NCBI GenBank assembly: GCA_933207985.1
Contig: OW240915.1
Span: 108,450,792 to 108,514,791 of the forward strand
Origin: Pelobates cultripes
Taxonomy: Eukaryota > Chordata > Amphibia > Anura > Pelobatidae
Direction: 5' to 3'
DNA: 64,000 nucleotides
Positions 12,289-22,920 of this stretch are shown here, one piece after another. A program made the position numbers and the translations under genes. Below the pieces are notes generated by a model that saw nothing but the letters and a program-made list of their open reading frames with translations, was not told where the DNA came from and searched no databases. Positions within the stretch are counted from its first letter, which is position 1, and every line of letters begins with the position of its first letter.

Positions 12289-13707
12289 CACTGCTTAAAA
12301 AAATAAAGGGAACACAAAAATAACATCCTAGATCTGAATGAATTAAATATTCTTCTAAAATACTTTGTCCTTTACCTAGTTGAATGCGCTGACAACAAAA
12401 ATCACACAAAAATTTAAAAATGTAAATCAAAATTTTTCAAACCATGGAGGTCTGGATTTGGAGTCACACTCAAAATTAAAGTGTAAAAACACACTACAGG
12501 CTGATCCAACTTTGATGTAATGTCCTTAAAACAAGTCAAAATGAGGCTCAGTAGTGTGTGTGGCCTCCACGTGCCTGTATGACCTCCCTACGTCTGTGCA
12601 TGCTCCTAATGAGGTGGCGGACGGTCTCCTGAGGGATCTCCTCTCAGACCTGGACTAAAGCATCTGCCAACGTGACGTTGGTGGATGGAGAGAGACATGA
12701 TGTCCCAGATGTGCTAAATTGGATTCAGGTCTGGGGAACGGGCGGGCCAGTCCATAGCATCAATGCCTTCGTCTTGCGGGAACTGCTGACACACTCCAGC
12801 CACATGAGGTCTAGCATTGTCTTGCATTAGGAGGAACCCAGGGCCAACCGCACCTGTATATGGTCTCACAAGGTGTCTGAGGATCTCAGCTCCGTACTAA
12901 ATGGCAGTCAGGCTTCCTCTGGCGAGCACATGGAGGGCTGTGCGGCCCCCCAAAGAAATGCCACCCCACACCATTACTGACCCACTACCAAACCGGTCAT
13001 GCTGGAGGATGATGCAGGCAGCAGAACGTTCTCCATGGCATCTCCAGACTGTCACGTCTGTCATGTGTGCTCAGTGAACCTGCTTTCATCTGTGAAGAGC
13101 ACAGGGCGCCAGTGGTGAATTTGCCAATCTTTGTGGTCTCTGGCAAATGCCAAACGGTGTTGGGCTGTAATCACCTGTGGACGTCGGGATTCATGGAGTC
13201 TGTTTCTGACCGTTTGAGCAAACACATGCACATTTGTGGCTGGAGGTAATTTTGCAGGGCTCTGGCAGTGCTCCTCCGGTTCCTCCTTGCACAAAGGCGG
13301 AGGTAGCGGTCCTGCTGCTGGGTTTTTGCCCTCCTACGGCCTCCTCCACGTCTCCTGATGTACTGGCCGGTCTCCTTGTAGCGCCTCCATGCTCTGGACA
13401 CTACGCTGTCACAGCAAACCTTCTTGCCACAGCTCACATTGCTGTGCCATCCTGGATGAGCTGCACTACCTGAGCTACTTGTGTGGGTTGTAGACTCAGT
13501 CTCATGCTACCACTAGAGTGAAAGCACCGCCAGCATTCAAAAGTTGCCTGTAATTTCCACCTGTCTTCTATCCTAGATGCACAACAGCATGTGAAAATGA
13601 TTGTCACTCAGTGTTGCTTCTTAAGTGGACAGTTTGATTTCACAGAAGTGATTGACTTGGAGTTACATTGTGTTGTTTAAGTGTTCCCTTTATTTTTTTG
13701 TGCAGTG
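12289..13707 (-). mobile_element. Tc1/mariner DNA transposon, complete ends
   Basis: The 1419-bp element begins CACTGCTTAAAAAAATAAAG and ends CTTTATTTTTTTGTGCAGTG. The terminal inverted repeats are about 26 bp and nearly perfect. It is flanked by TA at 12287-12288 and 13708-13709, the target site of this superfamily. The length and the transposase remnant on the minus strand (next entry) confirm the class. Confidence 0.95.
12640..13500 (-). pseudogene. Broken Tc1-type transposase
   Basis: Minus-strand pieces in two frames make up one transposase. One (13171-13437) reads [20 protein letters not shown] and is the N-terminal DNA-binding helix-turn-helix region with its basic hook. The other (13061-13294) reads [19 protein letters not shown] and continues to HWRPVLFTDESRFTEHT, the first catalytic Asp region of the DDE domain (FTDESRF). 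A frameshift separates them near 13200, and the rest of the DDE domain is broken by stops. The product would be a cut-and-paste transposase; this copy is dead. Confidence 0.85.
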
Positions 13708-13709
13708 TA

Positions 13710-14390
13710 TGATACTCAGGTGTTAAAATACCACCAAGCTTTATGTTGAAGGACTGAATAAAGAATACCTTCACCTTAATCAAAATAATCAATTACTTGT
13801 ATTGTTAGCCTATAGGTGGAGACTCTTGCCATTGCTCTATTTGATGAAAAAGACTTTCTGCATACTAAATCTTGTTCTAGCTTATTAGGGCTGATGGCCA
13901 GAAACAAGTTATGTGTGCCAGGTCTCATTTCTGTGTTGCCATAGTGTTCTGGCACAGTCAAGCTTTGCCTTGAAAAATTATTGACAACTGTACTACAACA
14001 GATTGAAGATTTGTCTTTCAACCACTGTAGCATTTTTTTTTCCAACAAACATGTTAATGCACAGCAGACCATATTAAAATAGTCACAAAAATGTAGCATT
14101 GGATTTGTGTGGCATTAATCTTAAAAATGTCCAAAATTGACCTGATTTGGCAGAAGCTGTTCCTACCGCATAGTTTGAGCTTTGTACTGACTGTCAAATG
14201 ATTCCATTTAAACTAGCTTTCCTTTCCAGCATCGTGACTTGCAGACCCTTCTCACGAACGCACAAAAACTTGGCTGAAACATTGCCAGAAACCAATATCT
14301 TCATTAATAAAGGAAGTATTAGCATTTCTAGGTCACACACTGATTTAAGAGCAATGCTAGATTTCTGAAAGTGCCAGTGGTCATGTTTTT

Positions 14391-14394
<4 letters not shown>
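13710..14394. other. No recognisable gene
   Basis: The stretch between the Tc1 element and the AT microsatellite shows no conserved reading frame, splice-framed exon or familiar repeat end. The open frame at 13776-14099 (minus) lacks any domain I know and is treated as chance. Confidence 0.5.

Positions 14395-14458
<64 letters not shown>
14395..14458. repeat. (AT)n microsatellite
   Basis: About 32 uninterrupted AT units. It sits exactly at the left edge of the repeat at 14459-14811. A (TA)n run occupies the same position in the second copy (34655-34693), so the microsatellite belongs to that repeat. Confidence 0.95.
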
Positions 14459-14462
<4 letters not shown>

Positions 14463-14811
14463 AATACAATGCTAAACAAAAATCTGCACACCAGTCAAGC
14501 CATAAGACTTGCTTTTCCCACAGAAATCCCAAATCAGCAGTGATGTTACAACCGCAAAGGATTCTAGGTGGGCATATGCAAATTAGTTTAACAAAGAATC
14601 ACATTTTTGCCTCATTCCATTTTAAACATGGATTCCTTTTAATTTGTGTTTGCAGTATACAACTGCTTGGAACACAATTTAGGATAAGATGCAAAACCAG
14701 TGAACCACTCATTGACAGCTGTTTCGTTGTTAATGCAACTCTTCAGCATGAGGTTGGTTACTGGTTTGCTTATGGAGGCTTGGTAGTGCTTGGGAAGCAA
14801 GATCCAAATAG
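14459..14811 (+). mobile_element. Penelope-like terminal repeat, copy A (empty site)
   Basis: This block is nearly identical to 34694-35120 apart from scattered substitutions and a 76-bp insertion in the other copy. It includes 'GGACAGCTGTTTC..TGTTAATGCAACTC-TTCAGC' (interrupted), a layout I associate with Penelope-like terminal repeats; that is family knowledge, not proof. At 14622-14625 it has a single TTAA where copy B carries a MITE. Confidence 0.55.
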
Positions 14812-14878
14812 GTTATTTCACAATTTTTCCCCACCATAATCTATTTGGATCTTGCTTCCCAAGCACTACCAAGCCTCC

Positions 14879-14881
<3 letters not shown>
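14771..14881. repeat. Perfect 41-bp inverted repeat at a contig end
   Basis: Positions 14771-14811 and 14841-14881 are exact reverse complements, separated by 29 bp. The centre also partly folds. The right arm ends at a TA/CA microsatellite and the contig stops 30 bp later. Either a real palindrome or an assembly fold-back. Confidence 0.95.
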
Positions 14882-14911
<30 letters not shown>

Positions 14912-15011
14912 NNNNNNNNNNNNNNNNNNNNNNNNNNNNNNNNNNNNNNNNNNNNNNNNNNNNNNNNNNNNNNNNNNNNNNNNNNNNNNNNNNNNNNNNN
15001 NNNNNNNNNNN
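14912..15011. other. Assembly gap 1 (100 N)
   Basis: Exactly 100 N, the usual placeholder for a scaffold join of unknown size. The left flank is a CA microsatellite and the right flank starts inside an L2 reverse transcriptase, so the join itself has no sequence support here. Confidence 1.
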
Positions 15012-16372
15012 AAACCATCCCTTGACCCGTCCACCCCCTCTAACTACCGCCCCATATCCCTGCTCCCTTTTTCCTCAAAGCTTCTGGAAAGACTCGTCTT
15101 TACCCGTGTGTCTCATTTCCTCAATTCCAACTCTCTCCTTGACCCCCTTCAATCTGGCTTCCGCCCTCTCCACTCTACAGAGACTGCCCTTATCAAAGTT
15201 ACTAACGACCTAATCGCAGCTAAATCCAAAGGCCACTACTCCATACTAATTCTTCTTGACCTCTCAGCGGCCTTTGACACCGTTGATCATGCTCTCCTTC
15301 TTCAAACCCTGCAATCGCTTGGTCTCTGTGACTCTGTCCTCTCATGGTTTTCCTCTTATCTCTCCCAACGCTCATTCAGTGTCTCTTTTTCTAATGATAC
15401 CTCCTCCCCTCGCCCTGTCTCGGTTGGAGTCCCCCAAGGCTCCGTCCTTGGTCCCCTTCTATTTTCTCTTTACACTGCCTCTCTTGGCAAACTTATTACC
15501 TCATTTGGTTTCCACTACCACCTGTACGCTGATGACACCCAGCTATATCTCTCCTCCCCGAACCTCTCCCCTGCTGTCCTGTAACGTGTCACTGCTTGCC
15601 TTTCTTCCATCTCTGACTGGATGTCCTCCCGCTTTCTGAAACTCAATCTCTCAAAAACTGAGCTCCTTGTCTTTCCTCCTCCTAATACTGATCCTCCTCT
15701 TTCGCTCTCCCTTCAAGTTTGTGGTACCAACATCAGCCCATCCTTGCAAGCGCGCTGTCTTGGCGTCATACTTGACTCTGGTCTCACCTTTAAGCCTCAC
15801 ATCCAGCATGTTGCCAAATCCTGTAGATTCCATCTTAAAAACATAGCCCGCATCCGCCCCTTTCTTGCACCAGATACTACCAAGGAGCTTGTCCATGCTC
15901 TAATAATTTCACGCATGGATTATTGTAACCCTCTCCTGCTTGGTCTTCCCAAAAGCCGTACTGCACCCTACAGTCTGTAATGAATGCTGCTGCTAGACTG
16001 ATTTTCCTCTCTAGTCGGTTCTCTCACACCTCACCCCTCTGCCAGTCCTTACATTGGCTTCCTGTGTGCTATAGGAGTCAATTCAAGGCACTAACTCACA
16101 CCTATAAAGCACTGAACAACTCTAGCCCCTCTTATATCTCCTCACTGATCCACAGGTATGTCCCTTCTCGGTCTCTCCGCTCTGCCCGTGACCACCTCCT
16201 GTCCGTTGTCCGCACCCGTACGGCCAACTCGCGCTTGCAGGACTTCTCGCGGGCGGCTCCCTTCCTATGGAATAGCCTGCCTACCGCCATCCGACTCTCC
16301 CCTAGTCTTGCATCTTTTAAGAAGTGCCTTAAAACCCATTTCTTTAGGAAAGCTTATGGCCTCCAAGACTAA
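15012..16372 (+). pseudogene. L2 reverse transcriptase, disrupted
   Basis: The reading has the full block order of a LINE reverse transcriptase: [48 protein letters not shown] (first catalytic Asp), [14 protein letters not shown] and YADDTQLYL (the catalytic YADD box, near 15522-15545). The C-terminal part continues as MSSRFLKLNLSKTELLVF and MNAAARLIFLSSRF. There is an in-frame TAA at 15582-15584 and a frameshift near 15978, so the protein is not complete. The enzyme would copy its own RNA at a nicked target. Low divergence of the frame suggests recent activity in this genome. Confidence 0.9.
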
Positions 16373-16634
16373 CCCCTACCTCACATACCCGTCTCTTGCC
16401 CTCTCCTAAAGGGCAGCCCACCTTATTTGATTGCACATTCCTGTCCTAATGTGTTTTACACCCCACCTCCTATAGAATGTAAGCTCGATTGAGCAGGGTC
16501 CTCTTCAACCTATTGTTCCTGTAAGTATATTTGTAATTGTCCTATTTATAGTTAAATCCCCTTTCATAATATTGTAAAGCGCTACGGAATCTGTTGGCGC
16601 TATATAAATGGCAATAATAATAATAATAATAATG
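15012..16634 (+). mobile_element. L2-clade LINE, 3' half
   Basis: The element enters from the gap inside its reverse transcriptase and runs to its natural 3' end: 'TTGTAAAGCGCTACGGAATC', 'GTTGGCGCTATATAAAT' and an (AAT)n tail at about 16610-16634. The 3' tail is the signature of the L2 clade. It abuts the CR1 copy lying in the opposite direction. The 5' half is lost in the gap or was never present, as truncation is usual for LINEs. Confidence 0.9.
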
Positions 16635-17241
16635 ATACCAAATCTCCATTTGTTAATACTAAATCTAGTATGACCTCTTTACGAGTTGGCTCCTCAACGA
16701 CTTGTTTTAGAGACAATCCCAGTAGGGAGTTTAGAATATGTGTGCTCCTGGCACAAGCATCTATTTTTGTTTTCCAATTCACATCAGGAAGATTAAAGTC
16801 ACCCATGATGATAACTTCCCCCTTCATTGTCATTTTAGCTATTTCCTCAACTAGTAGATTATCTAACTCTTTAATTTGTCCTGGGGGCCTATAAATCACA
16901 CCTACACGAGTTACTGTGTGATTACCAAATTCTAACGTAACCCAAACGGACTCTATGTTCGCCTCACTAACTTTTATTAGGCTAGATTTTATACTATCCT
17001 TCACATACAGGGCCACCCCTCCCCCTTTCTTGCCTTCCCTGTCTTTTCTATATAAAGAGTACCCTGGTATTGCTATGTCCCAGTCATTTTTCTCATTATA
17101 CCATGTCTCAGTAACAGCAACTAAATCTGCACTATCAGTTGCCATTATTGCCACAAGTTCATGAATCTTATTCCCTAAACTGCGAGCATTTGTACACATG
17201 ACTCTAAGCTTATCTTTTTTTAACAAACTTGCTACAGGCAC
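16635..17241 (-). pseudogene. CR1-type ORF2, endonuclease domain only
   Basis: The frame encodes the apurinic-like endonuclease that begins LINE ORF2. Visible blocks are MCTNARSLGNK (Asn of the active site), VAVTETW (catalytic Glu), GGGVALYVKD, VGVIYRPPG, IIMGDFNLPDVNW (catalytic Asp and Asn) and LDLVLTNGD. It would nick target DNA to prime reverse transcription. The protein stops where the L2 tail starts, so the reverse transcriptase is missing. The last residues of the open frame are read from the L2 (AAT)n tail and are not part of the protein. Confidence 0.9.
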
Positions 17242-17307
17242 CTTCTTTCCTTGTTTTGGGTGACAATTGGATTGATGTTTTATCAGCCTTTGCCTCCCCC
17301 CCCTAGT

Positions 17308-18279
17308 TTAAATACATCCTAGCAAAACATCTGAACTGCTCACTGAGAACATTTGTTCCCTTTTGAGAAAGATGCAAATCATCTTTTTGTACAGGTTATT
17401 TCCATTCCAAACAGAGCTACCATGAGAAATAAAGCCAAATCCTTGCTCCCGACACCATTCACCAAGCCACAAATTAAAGTCCCTAATACACATCCGCCTT
17501 TCGTTCTGAGTGTTATGCACAGGCACAACTTCAGAGAATGACAGTGTGGAAGCAACCTGCTGTATATCATTGGCAAAAACACTAAAATCTTCCTTAACCT
17601 CTGAAACCTCATTGCAAGCCAAGTCATGTGTCCCTAGATGGACAAGTACATCCAATCCCCCTTCCTGCTTTGCTCGCTTTACAATATTACAGATACGTCT
17701 CCTGTCTCTGGGAGCAGTAGCTCCAGGAAGACACCTCACAAGACCACCATTGTCCATCTCCACACCTCTTATGATGGAATTCCCCAACAACAACTGCTTT
17801 CTATTAGGCCTCACCATAGTCTCCAAGCCTGTCTCCACAACACCACTAGCCTCAGTGCCCCTCTCCACAACACCACTAGCCTCAGTGCCTCCCTCCACAA
17901 CACCACTAGCCTCAGTGCCTCCCTCCACAACACCACTAGCCTCAGTGCCTCTCTTCACAACACCATTACACTCTGAAAGTGCAGAAAATGAATTATGTAG
18001 AGCAATAGACTGTGCAATATGCCTTTTATCCACAACTCTAAGTCTACCAGATCCTACAGTAATCCATCTGCCATTCCTAGTATGTCTCTGCGGCAGTGGC
18101 TTTGCAGCAGTTCGATTCTGAGTTTGTTTACCAGATAAGTTACAAATCTCAGACTTCAAGAATACAATCTCCTGCCACAAGATAGAGAACTGTCTACAGA
18201 TTAGACAACAACCAAACCTCCAAAAAGTGGAACGTGAAACAAATGCATAGCAACTATTACACTGAACTAAGTCTGCCAT
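17308..18279 (-). CDS. CR1-type ORF1 with SGNH-hydrolase-like domain
   Basis: The 323-residue frame is open from MADLVQCNSCYAFVSR to its stop. The N-terminal part has paired cysteines (CNSC, CCLIC) like the zinc-binding region of CR1 ORF1. Residues about 105-155 are a tandem repeat of EASGVVE(G/R)GT. The C-terminal half resembles an SGNH/GDSL esterase: LLLGNSIIRG (the GDS block, here GNS), a central region with PGATAPRDRR, and VLVHLGTHDL (block III, usually GTND). The esterase of CR1 ORF1 is thought to act in RNA-protein particle formation or membrane contact; the exact role is unknown. The Asp-to-Asn change in GDS leaves the serine in place. No stop codon interrupts the frame, but the element is truncated, so it is not expected to be mobile. 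Confidence 0.8.
   Translation of the reverse strand: MADLVQCNSCYAFVSRSTFWRFGCCLICRQFSILWQEIVFLKSEICNLSGKQTQNRTAAKPLPQRHTRNGRWITVGSGRLRVVDKRHIAQSIALHNSFSALSECNGVVKRGTEASGVVEGGTEASGVVEGGTEASGVVERGTEASGVVETGLETMVRPNRKQLLLGNSIIRGVEMDNGGLVRCLPGATAPRDRRRICNIVKRAKQEGGLDVLVHLGTHDLACNEVSEVKEDFSVFANDIQQVASTLSFSEVVPVHNTQNERRMCIRDFNLWLGEWCREQGFGFISHGSSVWNGNNLYKKMICIFLKREQMFSVSSSDVLLGCI
17823..17972. repeat. 30-bp minisatellite inside CR1 ORF1
   Basis: Five near-identical units of about 30 bp ('CCACAACACCACTAGCCTCA' plus a variable part) run in tandem and stay in frame, giving the EASGVVEGGT repeats. Unit differences are single bases. Confidence 0.9.
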
Positions 18280-18410
18280 TCCAATGAGGTGAATAAATTA
18301 AATCAAACAAATCTTAACTTTTTATTTATCCTTCTGAATACCTCAGATTACCTCAGATTACCTCCAGAATATCTCCAACCACACACTTAGAAGCAACACT
18401 TAGATGAAGT

Positions 18411-19529
18411 AACCAAGCTATATTAGTCATATCTCTATCTATAGTCCTCTGACAAGGATTCAGAAAAGGTTTGCGTGTATGTTATCTCTAGCTCTATAGT
18501 TATAACTACGACATGAACAGCACTTGAAATGGGATGAAACAAATTAACGACTAATTCACTAATTAAATCACAGGAAACAAAAAGTTACTGTAAGTGGTTG
18601 CATAATTATAATGGGAATGGCTGGATGAAAATGAAACAATATGGGATTGAAAGGTATCAGAAGTATGACGGAACAAAGACACATATAGCATATATGCTAA
18701 AGATGTACGCATATAGATACAAATATTACTGAAGAACTAAGGGTGCTTGTTTTGTACGATATACAGGGTTATTTACTAAAGTGGGACTTCTAAGTGAAAT
18801 TCAAATTTAAGGCCAGAGTAGCAAAACTTAAAGTTTCTTTTTTTCAATTCAGCTATTTTGACCTTAAATTTGAAATTGTATTTCAAATTTGCACAAGGAT
18901 GGGCTGTTACCCTGTTAGTTATTTTATTTGTTTATCATATATGAGTCCGTCAAGGTACAACCAGGTCGGTCATGTATATCAAACGACTGCAGATATGGAA
19001 GTACATATATGGCACAAATATGTGAAGTTCGGCTTATATAGTGTTGCATACCTTGGACACGTGCCAGATTGCAAATAAATAATAATGGAAAAAATACAAT
19101 AGTCCAGGGCTATTTTGCTAGGTAAGTTGCTACAAGCTCCCTTCTCCACTTCCTTTATACTAAATCCAGCCGGCACCATTATTGTGACCTTTCAGCTATG
19201 CCACACATGTACCACCATTCCTGCACATTTTGGGCATACATGAATAATGTAGGACAATAGCAACTCACCTTTGACTATTTAATCCTCTTTTATACCCAGC
19301 TATATGCTCTGTTGTGGTTTATTTTAGGCTTAATAGTTCTTTTTCGCTTGTCTGTCCTGGTATTGAACTTGGCTTGGCTTGTCTTATGCCCATTCCCATT
19401 GCAGTTTCTATCATTTTGCCTCTCTATAGACTTTTCATTAAGTCTGGTAATTCTAAGGTCCAATAACTGTCCTGTGTTTATAATGTTCAAGATTTTTTTT
19501 TTTTTTGATTCAGGTTCTATGTTTTGAAT
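18411..19529. other. AT-rich DNA with a fold-back repeat fragment
   Basis: At 18771-18890 there is a copy of the 'AAGGCCAGAGTAGC' fold-back repeat, with inverted 'TTTGACCTTAAATTTGAAAT'. Nothing else with coding or repeat identity was recognised. Confidence 0.45.
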
Positions 19530-19665
19530 CAGGGGTTGGCAACCTTTGGCATTTCAGGTGTTTTGGATTATGTCTCCCATGATGCTTTACCAGCATTATG
19601 GCTGTAAGAGCATTATGGGATATGTAGTCAACAACATCTGGAGTGCTGAAGGTTGCTTACCTCTG
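19530..19665. mobile_element. Small hAT-like MITE (CAGGGGTTGGCAACC)
   Basis: The 136-bp unit starts CAGGGGTTGGCAACCTTTGG and ends as its near inverse (CTGAAGGTTGC...CTCTG). The arms pair over most of their length (for example 'CATGATGCTTTACCAGC' with 'TAAGAGCATTATGGG'), making a hairpin. The CAGGGG terminus fits hAT. No convincing 8-bp target duplication is preserved. Confidence 0.65.
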
Positions 19666-20409
19666 CCCTAGGTTATTGTTACAAATACAGAAATTCACTC
19701 AAACATTAAATCTAACAGTGTGCAAATACAGCAATAAAAGAATCTGCATAGGAGCTTTACCAGTCATTTAGTGGTTTATATAGGGGCCTCAACTCTTCAT
19801 GACTTAATCAGGGTTATTAAAGTCTCAAATTCACTTTCCTCATACTTATATCTATTCACTTGTTCTATTTTCTAAGCATACAACAACCAACAGGGTGATA
19901 TAAATTATCATAGGAAGAAAGTCATTTAATTTACACATAAAATTATAGAAACTTGGAGCGAAGTAAAACATATAAATGTGAAGAGAATCAATTTACTGCT
20001 GTGGATTTAATGTTGTATTTGCGCTTCGTCTTTTTTAATCTGCATATTTTTAGATTTTAGAGGCAATAATGTTGTTGTACATGCAGTATTACACTATATG
20101 CACGTATGTCCTGTATATTTATATGGAAGTAGGCCCTGCCAGAGGCTACACTAACATTGAGTGCTTGGTAAAATAACCTACCAATGTATGCACTTCCATT
20201 CCTGCCATTTGACATACATTAAACTCTTGAATAGTATTCACTGCCTCAAGATAGAATTGATTAGTCACAATCTCAAAGGTTACATTCCCTTTTGCATGAA
20301 CTATTTATAACAGTAAGTATGCACAGTTTTCATCATGTGCATAATTTCCAACTAAGATATATTGTGTTTGTTAGCATTTGTCAAGTTATTGTATATTGTT
20401 TTTGTTTAG
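19666..20409. other. Presumed NPSR1 intron sequence upstream of the plus-strand exon
   Basis: No repeat or exon was recognised. The final bases before 20410 form a T-rich tract ending TTTGTTTAG, a good acceptor. Confidence 0.5.
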
Positions 20410-20503
20410 GTGGTCCTCCTTTATGCTTCTACCTATGTGCTAGTGTCACTTAGCATTGACAGATACCATGCCATTGTCCACCCAATGAAGTTTCTTCAAG
20501 GAG
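20410..20503 (+). CDS. NPSR1: NPSR1 exon, TM3 and DRY motif
   Basis: This 94-nt exon reads VVLLYASTYVLVSLSIDRYH, then AIVHPMKFLQG, and is flanked by a TTTGTTTAG acceptor and a GTAGGA donor. It covers the end of transmembrane helix 3 with the DRY box and the start of intracellular loop 2 of a class A GPCR. The wording matches neuropeptide S receptor 1, a Gs/Gq-coupled receptor of brain neurons; vasopressin/oxytocin receptors are the nearest relatives and differ in this block. It ends with a single G (phase 1), which the exon at 58484-58685 completes to GAA (Glu), giving LQGEKQAK. That partner lies on the opposite strand, across gap 2. The other exons of the gene are not in the window as far as I can see. 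Confidence 0.92.
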
Positions 20504-20667
20504 GTAGGAAAGAAAGGTTTATTTATTCTTATTATTAATTTGTAGTTTATAAGTGGTGTGTGTATATGAATTTTATTTATGAATGATATATTTTGTAGAT
20601 TTACTACAGAAATTAGCTGTGACTGTGGGTTTCTAGCTATGCATTCTAGTCTAACCATTAGGAAATC

Positions 20668-20679
<12 letters not shown>

Positions 20680-20730
<51 letters not shown>
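20680..20730. repeat. (TG)n(TA)n microsatellite
   Basis: Compound TG/TA/TG run 180 bp downstream of the NPSR1 exon, in the intron. Confidence 0.95.
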
Positions 20731-20731
<1 letters not shown>

Positions 20732-21291
20732 ATATTCATTTATTTGTGTTATATAATGTATATGATTAAGTGCCTCATTATTATTGTTTAAAATGCTTCA
20801 ATATTTTAGTATTTTTTTACTTTCAAGTAGCATTTTGCAACTAGTTTACTCTTTACTGATTTGTTTTACTCTATAATAAATAGATTATAATTCATGAAAA
20901 TATTCTTTAGCAAGTAATACATACATTACAATAACTGATTTAGCATTTTAACATATTCATGAATAAGTTTAGGAAATTCTGTAAATGAATATGTTGGTGC
21001 AACAACCAATCATATATTTCCTGGCTAATCATGGCAGCATATACACATGGGTTAGCTCCTCCCCTACAGCCGATAGGACAGGAAAACCACCAAGGTTTTA
21101 AAAGGAGGCTCCATCCCTAAGGTCCTCAGTCTTTTTCCTGTCCTACAGCCCTTAGGACGTGAGCAATTTGCTCCCTTTACTTACGGACATGTATGTTGTT
21201 TTATCTTCATTACTTTATTTTCTGTTTTACTGTAGTACATTATGCAGTTGTGCTTTTATGCTGTGATGCATTTAAGCTTTGATATCTTTAA

Positions 21292-21364
21292 CCCCTTAAG
21301 GACCAAACTTGTGGAATAAAAAGGGAACCATAACATGTCACACATGTCAGGTGTCCTTAAGAGG
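21292..21364. mobile_element. 73-bp TTAA-flanked MITE (CCCCTTAAGGAC family)
   Basis: Starts CCCCTTAAGGACCAAAC, ends GTGTCCTTAAGAGG, and is flanked by TTAA at 21288-21291 and 21365-21368. It is a second copy, inverted, of the insert at 34860-34931. It lies inside the left part of the DIRS element, so it is younger than that insertion. Confidence 0.85.
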
Positions 21365-22099
21365 TTAAACTAGTGCATTATACAGCTGTACCTTATTTTT
21401 AAGATTGTGGTACATAATGCGGTTGTGCTTTTACTAGGAAGCATTTAAGCTGTGTTGCATTTAAAACTGTTTTCATTTAAAGTTGCATGTAATACCGCAA
21501 GTCATTGAAGACTGCAGTGCTTTTGAAGACTGCAGTTTGTTTGAAAACTGTGATAAAATTTGGAAACTGTGATACATTTTGGAAACTGTGTTACCTTTTA
21601 TACCTTGCGGCCTTTAGACTGTGGTGCCTTTAAAATTGATTTTTTGCTCCTGGTTTCCTTTTAAACTTCCTTGCAGGCACTTTTGTTATCTATGTTGCTT
21701 CCCCTCGGTCCCAGTGATTTATTCCTGGTTCCCTGGGTGTTTAAGGGCCATGTAGGCTTCAGACAGAGTCCTCTCCCTGGTCTCTAACAGCAAACACACT
21801 CAGAATAGGCCCACATGTGTGCAGTTTGTGCCTTATTGGGCCTAATACAGAGGACTTGCATTGTGGGAATACAAGTTGTGGCAGCCATCTTGGATAAGGG
21901 CAATTGCCAGAAAGTGCCTAAGATAAAGGGAAAATTACAGTAAACATACACTTATGGGGTAAGTATTTGCAGGGTCTCCAGACATGGATAAGTGCTGTCT
22001 TCAGCCTGTTTTAAAGCTGTTTTGCTGGTTTCTTATAGAATTTAACAGTGCACATTTTTTCTTAATACTTTACCACAGGTAATATTTAGTTATTATTAT

Positions 22100-22920
22100 T
22101 TGTCAGGTGTCTGATTCTTCACCAGGATCTGGATATGAGGAGAATACAGTGGAAGGAATCGGTTATGCACTGACTGCCTCCAGAAGGTTGTCGCTTCAGC
22201 ATGACCTATCACTGTGCAGCCACATGACATGCGGGCAGGGCTTACAAAGTAAGTTCCAGAGGCCTTAGGGGTAAGAAAAGAGGCCAGGCTTTACCCTGTG
22301 GAGGAAGTTATTTCCAACCCCAGAACTACACCACCTAAGTTGCACACTTATGGATCATAGGTGGACGCAGACCTGTCCAAAATTTTACGCCTACCATTGC
22401 AGGAGGCCAGCCAGCTGTGATTTCCGCTGCTGTTTCTACAAACATGAAATATGTGATTAAAGATCTAAAGGCTACTATGGAGAGAGATATTAAAGGCCAA
22501 GATTGAAGAGGCAATCTGAAGTCTTCTGGTTACAACTGACTTCTTCACAGAAACTTCCCTAGATGTAACTAGGATAGTCTGTGGATCAAATGGCTTTATC
22601 TATAGCAGCTAAGAAAGCATTATGGTTCTGTTTCTGGGATGATGACTCATCCTCAAAGTCTGCCCTCTACACCATTCTATTTGAAGGGGTGGTGCTGTTT
22701 GGGGAAAACTTTGGATAATTCCATTGAAAAGGCGAATGAGGGCTGCAAAATATTGGTACCTTAGGATGGAAGTTCCAAGGATCCCAGCTCCTCATAGTCT
22801 GACCGGAGAACCTCCAGTGACCAGTATTTCTGAGATACATGAAGCTACTGGCCCTGCGGGGAATACTCCAGAGGTAACTCAGGGCAGTTGGTAAACCTGC
22901 CTTTCAAGGTTCTAATGTAG
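22100..22920 (+). pseudogene. DIRS gag-like remnant
   Basis: Fragments such as ALWFCFWDDDSSSKSALYTI and LFEGVVLFGENFG correspond to the conserved 'PFEG..LFG' block near the end of the first protein of vertebrate DIRS elements. Stops and frame changes are frequent. The function of the protein is structural, in the element's particle. Confidence 0.5.

Larger units (their letters stand above)
16635..18410 (-). mobile_element. CR1-type LINE, 5' half, inverted relative to the L2
   Basis: On the minus strand this element has ORF1 (17308-18279) followed by the start of ORF2 (16635-17241) and is cut off at 16635, where the L2 3' tail begins. A presumed 5' UTR extends to about 18410, with the short direct repeat 'TACCTCAGAT' near 18340. 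Having the 5' end but no 3' end is the reverse of usual LINE truncation, so it was probably broken by the L2 insertion or by a rearrangement. Confidence 0.8.

Noticed and set aside
20410..20503. Assignment of the plus-strand exon to a vasopressin/oxytocin receptor
   Set aside because: The DRY region is similar, but YASTYVLVSLSIDRYHAIV followed by PMKFLQGE and the phase-matched partner exon point to NPSR1.
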